The notes under the pieces were generated by a model. That model worked only from the letters and a program-made list of their open reading frames with translations. It had not been told where the DNA came from and ran no database searches. The position numbers and the translations under genes are program-made. A stretch of 12,123 bases of DNA from contig JAJKIL010000061.1 of NCBI GenBank assembly GCA_021154515.1, positions 1 through 12,123 on the forward strand. The letters run 5' to 3'. This stretch comes from Niastella sp. (GTDB lineage: Bacteria > Bacteroidota > Bacteroidia > Chitinophagales > Chitinophagaceae). Positions 1 through 6,388 of this stretch are shown one piece after another (the stretch's first letter is position 1; each line of letters opens with the position of its first letter).

Positions 1-855
1 AAATACCGACCCGTATAAGGCGAAGCCAAGCGCAAAGGAGGTAACGATACCTATTGCGAAACTTCGGTCTTTCAGAATGCGAAAATCAACCACGGGGTGA
101 TCAGTGCTTAGCTCCCGCCATACAAAGCCAATGACAGACAGGATCGTAGTGAGGGTCAGCACAGCAATGTATGGAGTAGAAAACCAGTCTTCTGTTTCTC
201 CTTTTTCCAACACCACCTGCAAGCTGCCCACACCGGTGGCCAGCAACAGAATGCCCCACCAGTCGATCGGTTTACCCTTAGCGAATTGAGGCGACTCCCG
301 CACGAACATCGACACCAGGAAGGCGGCAATGGCGCCTACGGGGATATTCACATAGAATATATAAGGCCAGTTTGAATTTTCAACAATGTAGCCACCAATT
401 GTGGGACCGATCGTAGGGCCTACTACCGCACCCAAACCAAACAGGGCGGTTGCCATGCCGATTTCTTCACGCGGCCAGGTTTCCATTAATATGGCCTGTG
501 CAGTGGATAACAAACCACCACCCGCCAAACCCTGTAATAATCTGAACATGATCAGTTCAGTAAGGGTCGTTGCCTGTCCGCATAAATACGAAGCCAGCGT
601 GAATATCAGGATGGAAGCGAGAAAATAATTCTTTCTGCCAAAACGATCGCCTAACCAGCCCGACATGGGTAAGATAATTACGTTGGCCACCGCATAACCC
701 GTAACCAGCCAGCCCGCATCTTCGAGGGTGGCACCGAGGTTACCCATGATCTGCGGCAGTGCCACGTTCACGATGGTGGTATCGATCAATTCCAGCAGCG
801 AAGCCATGATCACCGTAATGGTGATGATCCACTTCCTAAATCCATGTTCTGCCAT
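1..855 (-). CDS. DHA2-family (EmrB/QacA-like) MFS drug efflux permease, C-terminus missing
   Basis: Inner-membrane proton-driven exporter, expected to work with the adaptor and outer-membrane channel encoded just upstream. The first 285 residues are present and the reading frame is open to the left edge. Typical DHA2 pumps are about 500 residues, so roughly half is outside. Family motifs are visible: motif D1 around residues 20-36 (LDxT-type, LIDTTIVNVALPQ), motif A at 66-76 (GWLGDRFGRKN), motif B at R105 (RLLQG) and antiporter motif C at 142-157 (ending GPTIGPTIGGYI). Hydrophobic segments alternate regularly through the sequence. The ATG at 853-855 is chosen because the protein begins directly before the first membrane helix. 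It lies 43 AT-rich bases after the adaptor stop, with no clear Shine-Dalgarno, and is probably the last gene of the tetR operon. Substrates cannot be read from sequence. Confidence 0.95.
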   Translation of the reverse strand, partial: MAEHGFRKWIITITVIMASLLELIDTTIVNVALPQIMGNLGATLEDAGWLVTGYAVANVIILPMSGWLGDRFGRKNYFLASILIFTLASYLCGQATTLTELIMFRLLQGLAGGGLLSTAQAILMETWPREEIGMATALFGLGAVVGPTIGPTIGGYIVENSNWPYIFYVNIPVGAIAAFLVSMFVRESPQFAKGKPIDWWGILLLATGVGSLQVVLEKGETEDWFSTPYIAVLTLTTILSVIGFVWRELSTDHPVVDFRILKDRSFAIGIVTSFALGFALYGSVF

Positions 856-898
856 TTTAAAATATTTTTACGTTATTGGCTAACTAACAATTCCACAC

Positions 899-1951
899 TT
901 ATTTCTTGGTATCAACCACCACTTTGGCGCTTAAACCAGGACGTAATCGATTAATGAATTCTTTATCTGATTTATCCAGCTTGATACGAATCGGTACGCG
1001 TTGTACAACTTTTACAAAGTTACCGGTAGCATTATCAGGAGGCAGCAAAGAGAATTTGGCGCCGGTTGCACCTGAAAATGATTCCACCGTTCCGTTTATC
1101 GGATGATCGCCGAATGCATCGATATTAATATGCACGGCCTGACCGATCCTGATATTTTCAATTTGTGTTTCTTTGAAATTCGCTGTCAAATACAACCCGT
1201 TGTCATTTACAATAGAGAACAATGACTGACCAGCCTGAACCAGTTGACCTGGTTGAATGGTTTTCTTTGAAATGATACCATCGGTGGGGGCAGTAATAAA
1301 AGTGTAGCTTAATTGCAATTTGGCATAATCTATATCTGCCTGACGCAAACCGATATTTGAAGCGGTAGCATTCACCTGTTGTTTGTTGGTGCTTACTTTT
1401 TCACTTACTACAGGCACCTGAGTTTCAGCTGCATGTAAAGCGGCTTCTGCTGCATCTTTTTCAGCCTTGGCTGCATCATACTGAGCCTTGGTGATGGCGT
1501 GGTCTTCATACAAAGCTTCGTACCGTTTGAAATCTTCGGTTGCTTTCCAAACCCGTACTTTGGCTGTTTCAATATTTGCCTGTGCAGTGGCAATACCGGT
1601 TCTAGCTTCGTTCACAGCATATTTCGATACATTCACCGATTGTTTGGCGACTGCCAGGGCAGCCTCGGCTTGTTGCAGCCTGATCTGGAAATCGCGGTCA
1701 TCCAGCACAACCAGGGTATCACCTGCATGTACAACCTGATTATCTACAAAACGAATATCTTTAATATAACCGGTTGCTCTTGTAACTACCGGGCTGATGT
1801 CGGCATCGATCTGGGCGTTGTCGGTTTCTTCATGGCTTTGGCCATAGAAATATTCTTTAGCTGTAAACGCCAGGGCGCCTACCAATACAAGACCCAGGAT
1901 AACAGGGAAAATGATCTTTTTTCCTTTACTGCTCTTTTTAACGTCGTTCAT
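899..1951 (-). CDS. HlyD/EmrA-family periplasmic adaptor (membrane fusion protein)
   Basis: Periplasmic adaptor of a tripartite efflux pump, bridging the MFS permease and the TolC-like channel. It has 350 residues, usual for EmrA. It begins with a short basic cytoplasmic tail (KKSSKGKK), one membrane helix at about residues 13-30, then the EmrA-type signature TDNAQI at 43-48 leading into the first half of the lipoyl-like domain. A long Ala/Gln/Glu-rich stretch at about 85-205 is the coiled-coil hairpin. The second lipoyl half (ITAPTDGIISKK, then PGQLVQAGQ) follows, and then beta-barrel sequence. The start ATG lies 30 bases after the channel gene stop with a weak AAAGAG upstream. Its position between outer-membrane channel and pump genes supports the role. 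It could also be named EmrA; which compounds it handles is not visible. Confidence 0.95.
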   Translation of the reverse strand: MNDVKKSSKGKKIIFPVILGLVLVGALAFTAKEYFYGQSHEETDNAQIDADISPVVTRATGYIKDIRFVDNQVVHAGDTLVVLDDRDFQIRLQQAEAALAVAKQSVNVSKYAVNEARTGIATAQANIETAKVRVWKATEDFKRYEALYEDHAITKAQYDAAKAEKDAAEAALHAAETQVPVVSEKVSTNKQQVNATASNIGLRQADIDYAKLQLSYTFITAPTDGIISKKTIQPGQLVQAGQSLFSIVNDNGLYLTANFKETQIENIRIGQAVHINIDAFGDHPINGTVESFSGATGAKFSLLPPDNATGNFVKVVQRVPIRIKLDKSDKEFINRLRPGLSAKVVVDTKK

Positions 1952-1981
1952 ACAATATCTCTTTAATACTTTTTTAAATGG

Positions 1982-3313
1982 TTAGGGTTGAATGTGTCCG
2001 GTTGTTTTCAAAAGGGTATAATAAGCGGCAGTAGCATCAGCTTTCGCCAGCTCCAGATTTAAACGCGATTGATACAACAGGGTTTGCGCTTCAATCCGGT
2101 CGGTGGTTGTAACCAGGTTGTTCTTGAATTTAGATTCGGTTATTCTTTCATTTTCTGTAGCCTGTACCACAGCATCGTTCAGCAATTTGATCTTTTCCAG
2201 TGTTTGTTGGTATTCAACATAGGATTTGTTCACATCCATTTTCACCTGGTCGGTAATTACGTCGCGGGTAGCTGTTACTTCCTGTTTTTGTAAACTGGCT
2301 TCCGTTGCCTTGTTCTTGTTTTTGAAGAACCCGGTAATATCCCAGCTTGCATTAATGCCTACTACAAAAGGAGCCAGGTAAGTGGCGCTTTTAGGGATCA
2401 ATGCTTTGGAAGGGTTGATGTAATACAGATTACCGCCAACGCCTAGGGTAGGTAATTTTTCGTCGCGAATTTTCTTGATGTTGATATCGGCCAGTTTATC
2501 CTGGTACTTTAAGGAGCCAAACTCCTTTCTATCTTGCAGGGCCTGCTTCATGTAAACATCCGAGCCTTCAGTTATATCCAGTTTGTAAACAACGTCCTGT
2601 ACCTGTACCATTGTATTGTCAGGCAGACCCAGCAAGATATCCAGGTTATAATTCACCACCTTACGGCTATGTTCCAGTTCTACTTGTTGTATTTGAATAT
2701 TCGATTTTTCTAATTGAAAACGTAATACATCGTTCTTGGTAGCCAGTCCCTGGCTTTCAAACTTTTTGATCTCAGTTAATTTCTGGTCAACGTCTTCCAT
2801 GTTCTGCGCTATGATCTTCAGGTTCTGCTGAACTTTGTAGAAGTTGATATAGGCGCTGATGATGTTGTACACAATTTCATCTTTGTCCTTATCTGCATCC
2901 AGCTTGCTGCTTTGGATCAGGATGTTGGCTGATTCTTTGGCATAACGGAACCGGCACTGCGCAAAAATGGGTTGATTAATACTGAGGGTTCCCTGATACA
3001 AGGTGTTATCAAAAGGGAACTTCATGCTTTTGGGGTCGCCGCCACCATCTGAAGGCAAAGCAAAACTTCTCGACAACATCAGGGCGTGGCTGTATCCTGC
3101 GCTCACTTTTACAGTGGGCATTGTTTCGTCTTTTGCCTGATCCAGTTGTGAAACAGCCTGTTCAATTTTATTTTGAGCCAGTTTTAATTGTTTGCTGTTT
3201 TGCACCCCCAGGTTAACAGCTTCTTCCAGGCTAATGGTTCTGGTTTGTGCTTGTGCAGAAAAAATGGTTAGTAATAAGGCTAATCCCGATACTATTTTCT
3301 TTGTGAAGTTCAT
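1982..3313 (-). CDS. TolC-family outer-membrane efflux channel
   Basis: Outer-membrane and periplasmic tunnel protein of the efflux system (OEP family). From the chosen ATG at 3311-3313 it has 443 residues. It starts with a clean signal peptide (MNFTKKIVSG, then a Leu/Ile core, then AQA before Q), with cleavage predicted after residue 22. The mature protein opens with ISLEEAVNLGVQNSKQLK, the usual first OEP helix, and shows two long helical repeats rich in Gln, Lys and Glu, as expected for the alpha-barrel. A longer in-frame start at 3341-3343 would add 10 residues and overlap the tetR stop by 11 bases (ATGAAGAATAA), which could give translational coupling. I prefer the shorter form because the signal peptide then starts at Met. 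Neither start has a good Shine-Dalgarno. It lies in the tetR operon. Confidence 0.93.
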   Translation of the reverse strand: MNFTKKIVSGLALLLTIFSAQAQTRTISLEEAVNLGVQNSKQLKLAQNKIEQAVSQLDQAKDETMPTVKVSAGYSHALMLSRSFALPSDGGGDPKSMKFPFDNTLYQGTLSINQPIFAQCRFRYAKESANILIQSSKLDADKDKDEIVYNIISAYINFYKVQQNLKIIAQNMEDVDQKLTEIKKFESQGLATKNDVLRFQLEKSNIQIQQVELEHSRKVVNYNLDILLGLPDNTMVQVQDVVYKLDITEGSDVYMKQALQDRKEFGSLKYQDKLADINIKKIRDEKLPTLGVGGNLYYINPSKALIPKSATYLAPFVVGINASWDITGFFKNKNKATEASLQKQEVTATRDVITDQVKMDVNKSYVEYQQTLEKIKLLNDAVVQATENERITESKFKNNLVTTTDRIEAQTLLYQSRLNLELAKADATAAYYTLLKTTGHIQP

Positions 3314-3332
3314 GCGTTCTATATTATAAATG

Positions 3333-3974
3333 TTATTCTTCATTTTTTATATCCAGGTGCGCCCGCAACATTTGTTTTAAATGCGTCTTTAACCGGGTCG
3401 ACATTTTTTTACGGTACGTGGCATCATCTGATTCCTCTATTTTCATGAGGCGGCTATATAAGGCGGCTGAATTCACCACCTGGGTCAGCGTTCCAAACAC
3501 ACTCGCCATAGTAAGCTCCACATCTACTTTACCGAATATCTTTTTCTTTTGTCCGTCGGAAATTACTTTTTTTATCTCCTCCAGGTTCCGCATTTTGATA
3601 TTGATAATAAGCTCTTTTATTTCGGTTGACCGGGTTTGGCAGTACGTCTGTGACATGATACAATGAAACCGGTAGTTGTTCATTATTTTTTCAATATAGA
3701 ACTCAACCAGGCGGTCTATTTTATCCCAGGGAGTAAGCGTTTGGTTTTTAGCTAATTCCACCAAAATACCCGTTGTATACCCGGCCCGGTCTTCGATCAA
3801 TGCTTCCAGTAACTTCTCTTTTGAACCAAAGTAATAAGAGATCATGGCAAGATTTACGTTCGCGCGTTGCGCTATATCCCGCACAGAAGCCCCATCAAAT
3901 CCATTTTCTGCGAACAGCTCCTCTGCAATCGAGAGGATGTGTGCTCTTTTATCTACCTTTTCTGTGAGTGACAT
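3333..3974 (-). CDS. TetR/AcrR-family transcriptional regulator of the efflux operon
   Basis: Ligand-responsive repressor, 213 residues, normal for the family. The N-terminal DNA-binding domain is clear: helix 1 at about residues 10-24 (ILSIAEELFAENGFDGAS), then a helix-turn-helix at 30-49 (VRDIAQRANVNLAMISYYF) followed by GSKEKLLEAL, the hallmark of TetR regulators. The C-terminal ligand and dimer domain is not assigned to a subfamily. It is the first gene of the operon, followed by the channel, adaptor and pump genes. AGAGG lies 6 bases before the ATG (cctct at 3981-3985 on the plus strand), a better ribosome site than those of the other genes here. A perfect tandem operator-like repeat sits immediately upstream and overlaps the predicted promoter, so I infer autorepression that also controls the pump genes. 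The inducer is unknown. Confidence 0.95.
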   Translation of the reverse strand: MSLTEKVDKRAHILSIAEELFAENGFDGASVRDIAQRANVNLAMISYYFGSKEKLLEALIEDRAGYTTGILVELAKNQTLTPWDKIDRLVEFYIEKIMNNYRFHCIMSQTYCQTRSTEIKELIINIKMRNLEEIKKVISDGQKKKIFGKVDVELTMASVFGTLTQVVNSAALYSRLMKIEESDDATYRKKMSTRLKTHLKQMLRAHLDIKNEE

Positions 3975-3999
3975 ATATAACCTCTTTCTTTTGGAACCA

Positions 4000-4030
4000 C
4001 AAAATTAAACAAACGTTTAAATTAAACAAA
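4000..4030 (-). promoter_or_regulatory. Predicted Bacteroidota promoter of the tetR-efflux operon
   Basis: Reading the minus strand, TTTG (plus-strand 4027-4030) is followed after 19 bases by TAATTTTG (4000-4007), matching the Bacteroidota sigma factor consensus TTTG-N19-TAnnTTTG exactly. Transcription would begin near 3992-3996, leaving a leader of about 20 bases that contains the AGAGG ribosome site. The promoter lies inside the operator repeats. Confidence 0.75.
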
Positions 4031-4039
4031 CGTTTAAAT
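4002..4039. promoter_or_regulatory. Tandem TetR-type operator (two perfect 17-bp repeats with internal palindromes)
   Basis: The unit AAATTAAACAAACGTTT occurs twice without gap at 4002-4018 and 4019-4035, and AAAT of a third unit follows. Each copy contains the inverted repeat TTAAAC-N4-GTTTAA (4005-4020 and 4022-4037). A further perfect palindrome, GTTTAA-A-TTAAAC, spans the junction at 4015-4027. The centres of the two copies are 17 bp apart. Position directly before a tetR gene and over its -33 and -7 elements points to the binding site of that regulator. That is inference, since no binding data are available here. Confidence 0.8.
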
Positions 4040-4308
4040 AACTTTTTCCCGAAACGTCGTTGCAATTATTAAAAAAGCAGGCCACGGGATCTAACTGTTG
4101 ATGACATTATAGAATTGATTGTAAAGAAGATCAGCCGGACCATTTCATAAAAATTGCGATATGGATCAGCAGGCTGCCGATAACAATTAAATAACAAACA
4201 GCCCCGCCAGGCTTGCGGTGGAGCACCCGCCCGAAAATGAATAGCAAAGATTATAATGATATCCTCTGCCATATGTTAGCCCCTGAGTACGAATCTGTAC
4301 CGCATCCG

Positions 4309-4371
4309 GTTCAAAAATGTACTGTATCAAAGATGCCTATCCGGTTTACACTGTACGGTACAATTTTGAAC
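4309..4371. repeat. 14-bp inverted repeat flanking 35 bp
   Basis: The left arm GTTCAAAAATGTAC (4309-4322) and the right arm GTACAATTTTGAAC (4358-4371) are reverse complements with one mismatch. Twelve bases of the same motif (GTACATTTTTGA) recur at 4556-4567 inside the next stem-loop. Function unknown. Confidence 0.7.
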
Positions 4372-4400
4372 TTCTTTATATTCTTTTTATGGTTAAACGC

Positions 4401-4455
4401 AGACCAAGCCCAGACCAAGCCCAGACAAAACCCAGAGAAACCCCAGACTTTGGGT
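4401..4455. repeat. 11-bp tandem repeat, about five copies
   Basis: The units are AGACCAAGCCC (4401-4411), AGACCAAGCCC (4412-4422), AGACAAAACCC (4423-4433), AGAGAAACCCC (4434-4444) and AGACTTTGGGT (4445-4455). The first two are identical and the rest decay progressively. The period is about one helical turn and is not a multiple of three, which argues against selection as coding sequence. Confidence 0.8.
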
Positions 4456-4544
4456 GGGTTAAAACTGCGTTTTTTCTGGTTTAAACATCAATTTTGAATG
4501 GGTTAGTATTTAAAAAGCCCTGAAGCAGGCCCTGAAAAGAACAT

Positions 4545-4585
4545 GCCCCGATGTAGTACATTTTTGATTTTGTACACATCGGGGC
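4545..4585. repeat. Strong stem-loop (15 paired bases, one bulge)
   Basis: GCCCCGATGT (4545-4554) pairs perfectly with ACATCGGGGC (4576-4585). After a bulged A at 4555, GTACA (4556-4560) pairs with TGTAC (4571-4575). The loop is the T-rich stretch at 4561-4570. No run of T follows the stem on either strand, so it is not a standard intrinsic terminator. It may be an intergenic palindromic repeat or a folded RNA element. Confidence 0.75.
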
Positions 4586-4703
4586 GGTCAATTTTGTATC
4601 ACCAGCAGGCAAGGTTCCCGGAGCGCCAAAACGCTGAAACCTACGCCCAACCGGCGCACCAACATTGTTTACGGGTAATTATGTAGTAGTAATAAAATTT
4701 ATT

Positions 4704-4765
4704 GATACCGGATAATAATTGAAACGTATTATCGTTTCAATGGTGTTTTTACTAGTTCCGGTATC
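4704..4765. repeat. Nested inverted repeats (two stems)
   Basis: The outer arms GATACCGGA (4704-4712) and TCCGGTATC (4757-4765) are perfect reverse complements. Between them, TTGAAACG (4719-4726) and CGTTTCAA (4733-4740) form an inner hairpin with loop TATTAT. The two stems together would make a branched or elongated fold. Unassigned; possibly part of a structured RNA extending downstream. Confidence 0.7.
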
Positions 4766-4871
4766 TATACATGCTGTTACCTATAACCCGTTTAAGGCTA
4801 TAGTGAAGAAAGGATGTAAGAGGCTGAACATAGGTTATAACACAGTCACTTAGTTCTCATTTAATAATATC

Positions 4872-4917
4872 AGGGTATGAACCGGCTTCTCTAAGCCGGT
4901 TTTCTTATTTATACCCT
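4872..4917 (+). terminator. Terminator-like hairpin with an enclosing stem
   Basis: AACCGGCTT (4880-4888) pairs perfectly with AAGCCGGTT (4893-4901) around loop CTCT and runs into TTTTCTTATTT, a plausible plus-strand intrinsic terminator. AGGGTAT (4872-4878) and ATACCCT (4911-4917) add a 7-bp enclosing stem that would compete with the T-tract. No plus-strand gene lies upstream, so if it acts it ends an unannotated transcript. Confidence 0.55.
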
Positions 4918-4969
4918 CACTTAGTTTTTTGAGGCGGCTTGTGCTGCTGAACTTTAGCAAGAAAATAAT

Positions 4970-4997
4970 GCCGCCCTTGAAAAAAGGCGGCCTTTTT
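4970..4997 (+). terminator. Second terminator-like hairpin with an alternative upstream partner
   Basis: GCCGCC (4970-4975) pairs with GGCGGC (4986-4991), followed by CTTTTT. GGCGGC also occurs upstream at 4933-4938 and could pair with the same GCCGCC, giving a mutually exclusive fold of the antiterminator type. No downstream plus-strand gene exists for it to regulate, so its meaning is unclear. Confidence 0.5.
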
Positions 4998-5158
4998 GCC
5001 CTATGCACTATTTAACCCCTATTAGAAAGTTTATATAACTTAAATTTCTTTTTTCGGTAGCTATATGATAAGAAACAACGAAAGGGGTAGATATCTTAAG
5101 TAATTCTTTCAGATTTTTTTTATCGGGATATCCGCTGCTGTTTTTTCAAAAAGGGAAT

Positions 5159-5220
5159 AGTAATAATACCGATATTCAATACACGTTTTTCCTGCAATAG
5201 CATTATTACTTAGGATCATT
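5159..5220. repeat. 9-bp inverted repeat
   Basis: AGTAATAAT (5159-5167) and ATTATTACT (5212-5220) are perfect reverse complements separated by 44 bases. The sequence is AT-rich, so chance is a real possibility. Confidence 0.4.
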
Positions 5221-5275
5221 CTATGTACATGTCACCGTTAGATGCTGAAATTACCAGCAAGTACAATCACGCATT

Positions 5276-5302
5276 AAAAAAAATACCCCGGGGTTACCGG
5301 GG
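5276..5302 (-). terminator. Intrinsic terminator of the aldo/keto reductase gene
   Basis: On the minus strand, CCCCGG-loop-CCGGGG (plus-strand 5286-5291 and 5297-5302, loop of 5 bases) is followed by TA and eight consecutive T residues (5276-5283). It lies 36 bases after the stop codon at 5339-5341. The fold and T-tract are textbook quality. Confidence 0.88.
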
Positions 5303-5338
5303 CATACATGTTCTTTGTGGATTTATTTATTGAACCGC

Positions 5339-6325
5339 CTATGCAAGGTCCATCTGCGGCTTGTTCTGTAAAATATTTTCTATTTGCTCCTGTACTTCGG
5401 GTGTCAATACTTTCAGCGCCTCCAATGCTTTCAGGTTCTCCTGTAATTGTTCGGTTTTGGTAGCACCCAGGATAGCCGTGGTCACATTCTGATTTTTTAT
5501 AGTCCATGCAATGGACAGGGCCGCCAGTGAAACATTCAGTTGTTTGGCCAGTTCGGTGAGCTGTTTTACCTTTTTTAATTTTTCATCCTGGATCCATCTG
5601 TCCTTTAACCAGCCAAAGCCTGAAATGGCCAGCCTTGAATCGTCAGGAATGCCTTCATTATATTTTCCGGTCAAAAAGCCGGCTGCCAGCGGGCTCCAGA
5701 TGGTGGTTCCCAGGCCCACATTCTGAAACACGGGCAGGTAATCCATTTCCATTTTATGCCGTTCGAACATATTGTATTGCGGCTGCTCCATCACAGGGCC
5801 TATAAGACAATACTGTTGCGCCACCCGGTGCGCTTCCATAATTTCGGCGCCGCTCCACATGCTGGTTCCCCAATACAAACCTTTGCCCTGTTGTATCAGG
5901 TTGTGCATGGTCCAAACCACTTCTTCAACAGGCACCGTAGGATCGGGGCGATGGCAGAAATACAGATCGAGGTAATCCTGCTGCAGTCGGCCCAGCGCTT
6001 CATGGCAGGCCTCTACAATATGTTTTCTGCTTAAGCCTGTCTGATTGGGTTTGCTGTTCTTCCGCCAGCCAAAAAATACTTTTGAGGACAACACATAGGA
6101 GGTACGGTCCCAGTTCTTTTGTTTCAGCACGCGGCCCATCATTTTCTCACTCTCACCCAACGCATAGCCTTCCGCATTATCAAAAAAATTAATGCCCGCA
6201 TCATACGACATGCCCATTAAGGTATCTGCTAGACTATCATCTATTTGTTTGTGAAATGTTACCCAGCTGCCAAAGGAGAGAACGCTCAGCTGAACGCCCG
6301 ACCGGCCCAATCGTCTGTATTCCAT
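5339..6325 (-). CDS. Aldo/keto reductase, voltage-gated K+ channel beta-subunit-like
   Basis: NADPH-dependent carbonyl reductase of the Kv-beta subgroup, cytoplasmic, 328 residues. It opens with MEYRRLGRSGVQLSVLSFG, the usual first strand. The catalytic tetrad is complete: D49 and Y54 (FFDNAEGYA), K82 (LSSKVFFG) and H125 (YFCHRPDP). Other subgroup features are GLSRKHI at 97-103, YWGTS, WSPLAAGFLTGKY, and the C-terminal LGATKTEQLQENL that binds the cofactor phosphate, ending with NKPQ. The ATG at 6323-6325 is chosen; an upstream TTG at 6344-6346 lies inside the -7 promoter element and cannot be the start if that promoter is used. The gene is monocistronic, with its own promoter and a strong terminator. 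The physiological substrate is unknown, and bacterial members need not associate with any channel. Confidence 0.95.
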   Translation of the reverse strand: MEYRRLGRSGVQLSVLSFGSWVTFHKQIDDSLADTLMGMSYDAGINFFDNAEGYALGESEKMMGRVLKQKNWDRTSYVLSSKVFFGWRKNSKPNQTGLSRKHIVEACHEALGRLQQDYLDLYFCHRPDPTVPVEEVVWTMHNLIQQGKGLYWGTSMWSGAEIMEAHRVAQQYCLIGPVMEQPQYNMFERHKMEMDYLPVFQNVGLGTTIWSPLAAGFLTGKYNEGIPDDSRLAISGFGWLKDRWIQDEKLKKVKQLTELAKQLNVSLAALSIAWTIKNQNVTTAILGATKTEQLQENLKALEALKVLTPEVQEQIENILQNKPQMDLA

Positions 6326-6343
6326 AAAAATGTGTTTAGGAAC

Positions 6344-6376
6344 CAAATGTAAGGCTGAAGGGCTTTAGCCAACAAA
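6344..6376 (-). promoter_or_regulatory. Predicted promoter of the aldo/keto reductase gene
   Basis: On the minus strand the -7 element TACATTTG (plus-strand 6344-6351) matches TAnnTTTG. Upstream TTG at 6370-6372 (18-base spacer) or TTTG at 6373-6376 (21-base spacer) serves as -33. The promoter sits in the 63 bases after the lptC stop and predicts a leader of about 12-15 bases to the ATG at 6325. Confidence 0.65.
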
Positions 6377-6388
6377 ACTTTATTGGGT

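Larger units (their letters stand above)
4040..5275. other. Long gene-free region with repeats and hairpins
   Basis: About 1.24 kb between the divergently placed operator and the terminator of the aldo/keto reductase gene. The open frames here (for example 4069-4272 minus and 4213-4497 plus) show no recognisable domain, and one runs through an 11-bp tandem repeat. The region is AT-rich with a GC-rich patch at 4201-4232. It contains several inverted repeats, listed separately, and at least two terminator-like hairpins facing the plus strand although no plus-strand gene precedes them. I found no TAnnTTTG promoter inside it on either strand. It may be a decayed locus, a cluster of intergenic repeats, or the site of an unannotated structured RNA. 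Confidence 0.6.

Noticed and set aside
1499..1966. 155-residue open frame antisense to the adaptor gene
   Set aside because: The minus-strand frame encodes an unmistakable HlyD/EmrA protein; the antisense frame has no domain and is a shadow.
4069..4272. 67-residue minus-strand open frame
   Set aside because: No domain, no ribosome site or promoter, and composition unlike the neighbouring genes; it reads through a GC-rich patch that looks like intergenic repeat sequence.
4213..4497. 94-residue plus-strand open frame
   Set aside because: It crosses the 11-bp tandem repeat, whose period is not a multiple of three, has no recognisable domain, and has no promoter or ribosome site; its hydrophobic stretch comes from a T-rich segment.
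4545..4585. Stem-loop considered as an intrinsic terminator or transposon end
   Set aside because: No T-tract follows on either strand, and no target-site duplication, transposase or second copy is visible in the window.
4543..4686. 47-codon plus-strand frame beginning inside the 4545-4585 stem-loop
   Set aside because: Its first third encodes the hairpin arms and no family is recognisable; a chance frame is more likely.
5223..5333. 36-codon plus-strand frame near the reductase terminator
   Set aside because: It runs through the terminator hairpin of the opposite-strand gene and has no ribosome site.
3975..5338. tRNA, CRISPR array or integration site in the gene-free region
   Set aside because: No GTTCRANNC-type T-loop with a matching cloverleaf, no regularly spaced identical repeats with unique spacers, and no integrase nearby.
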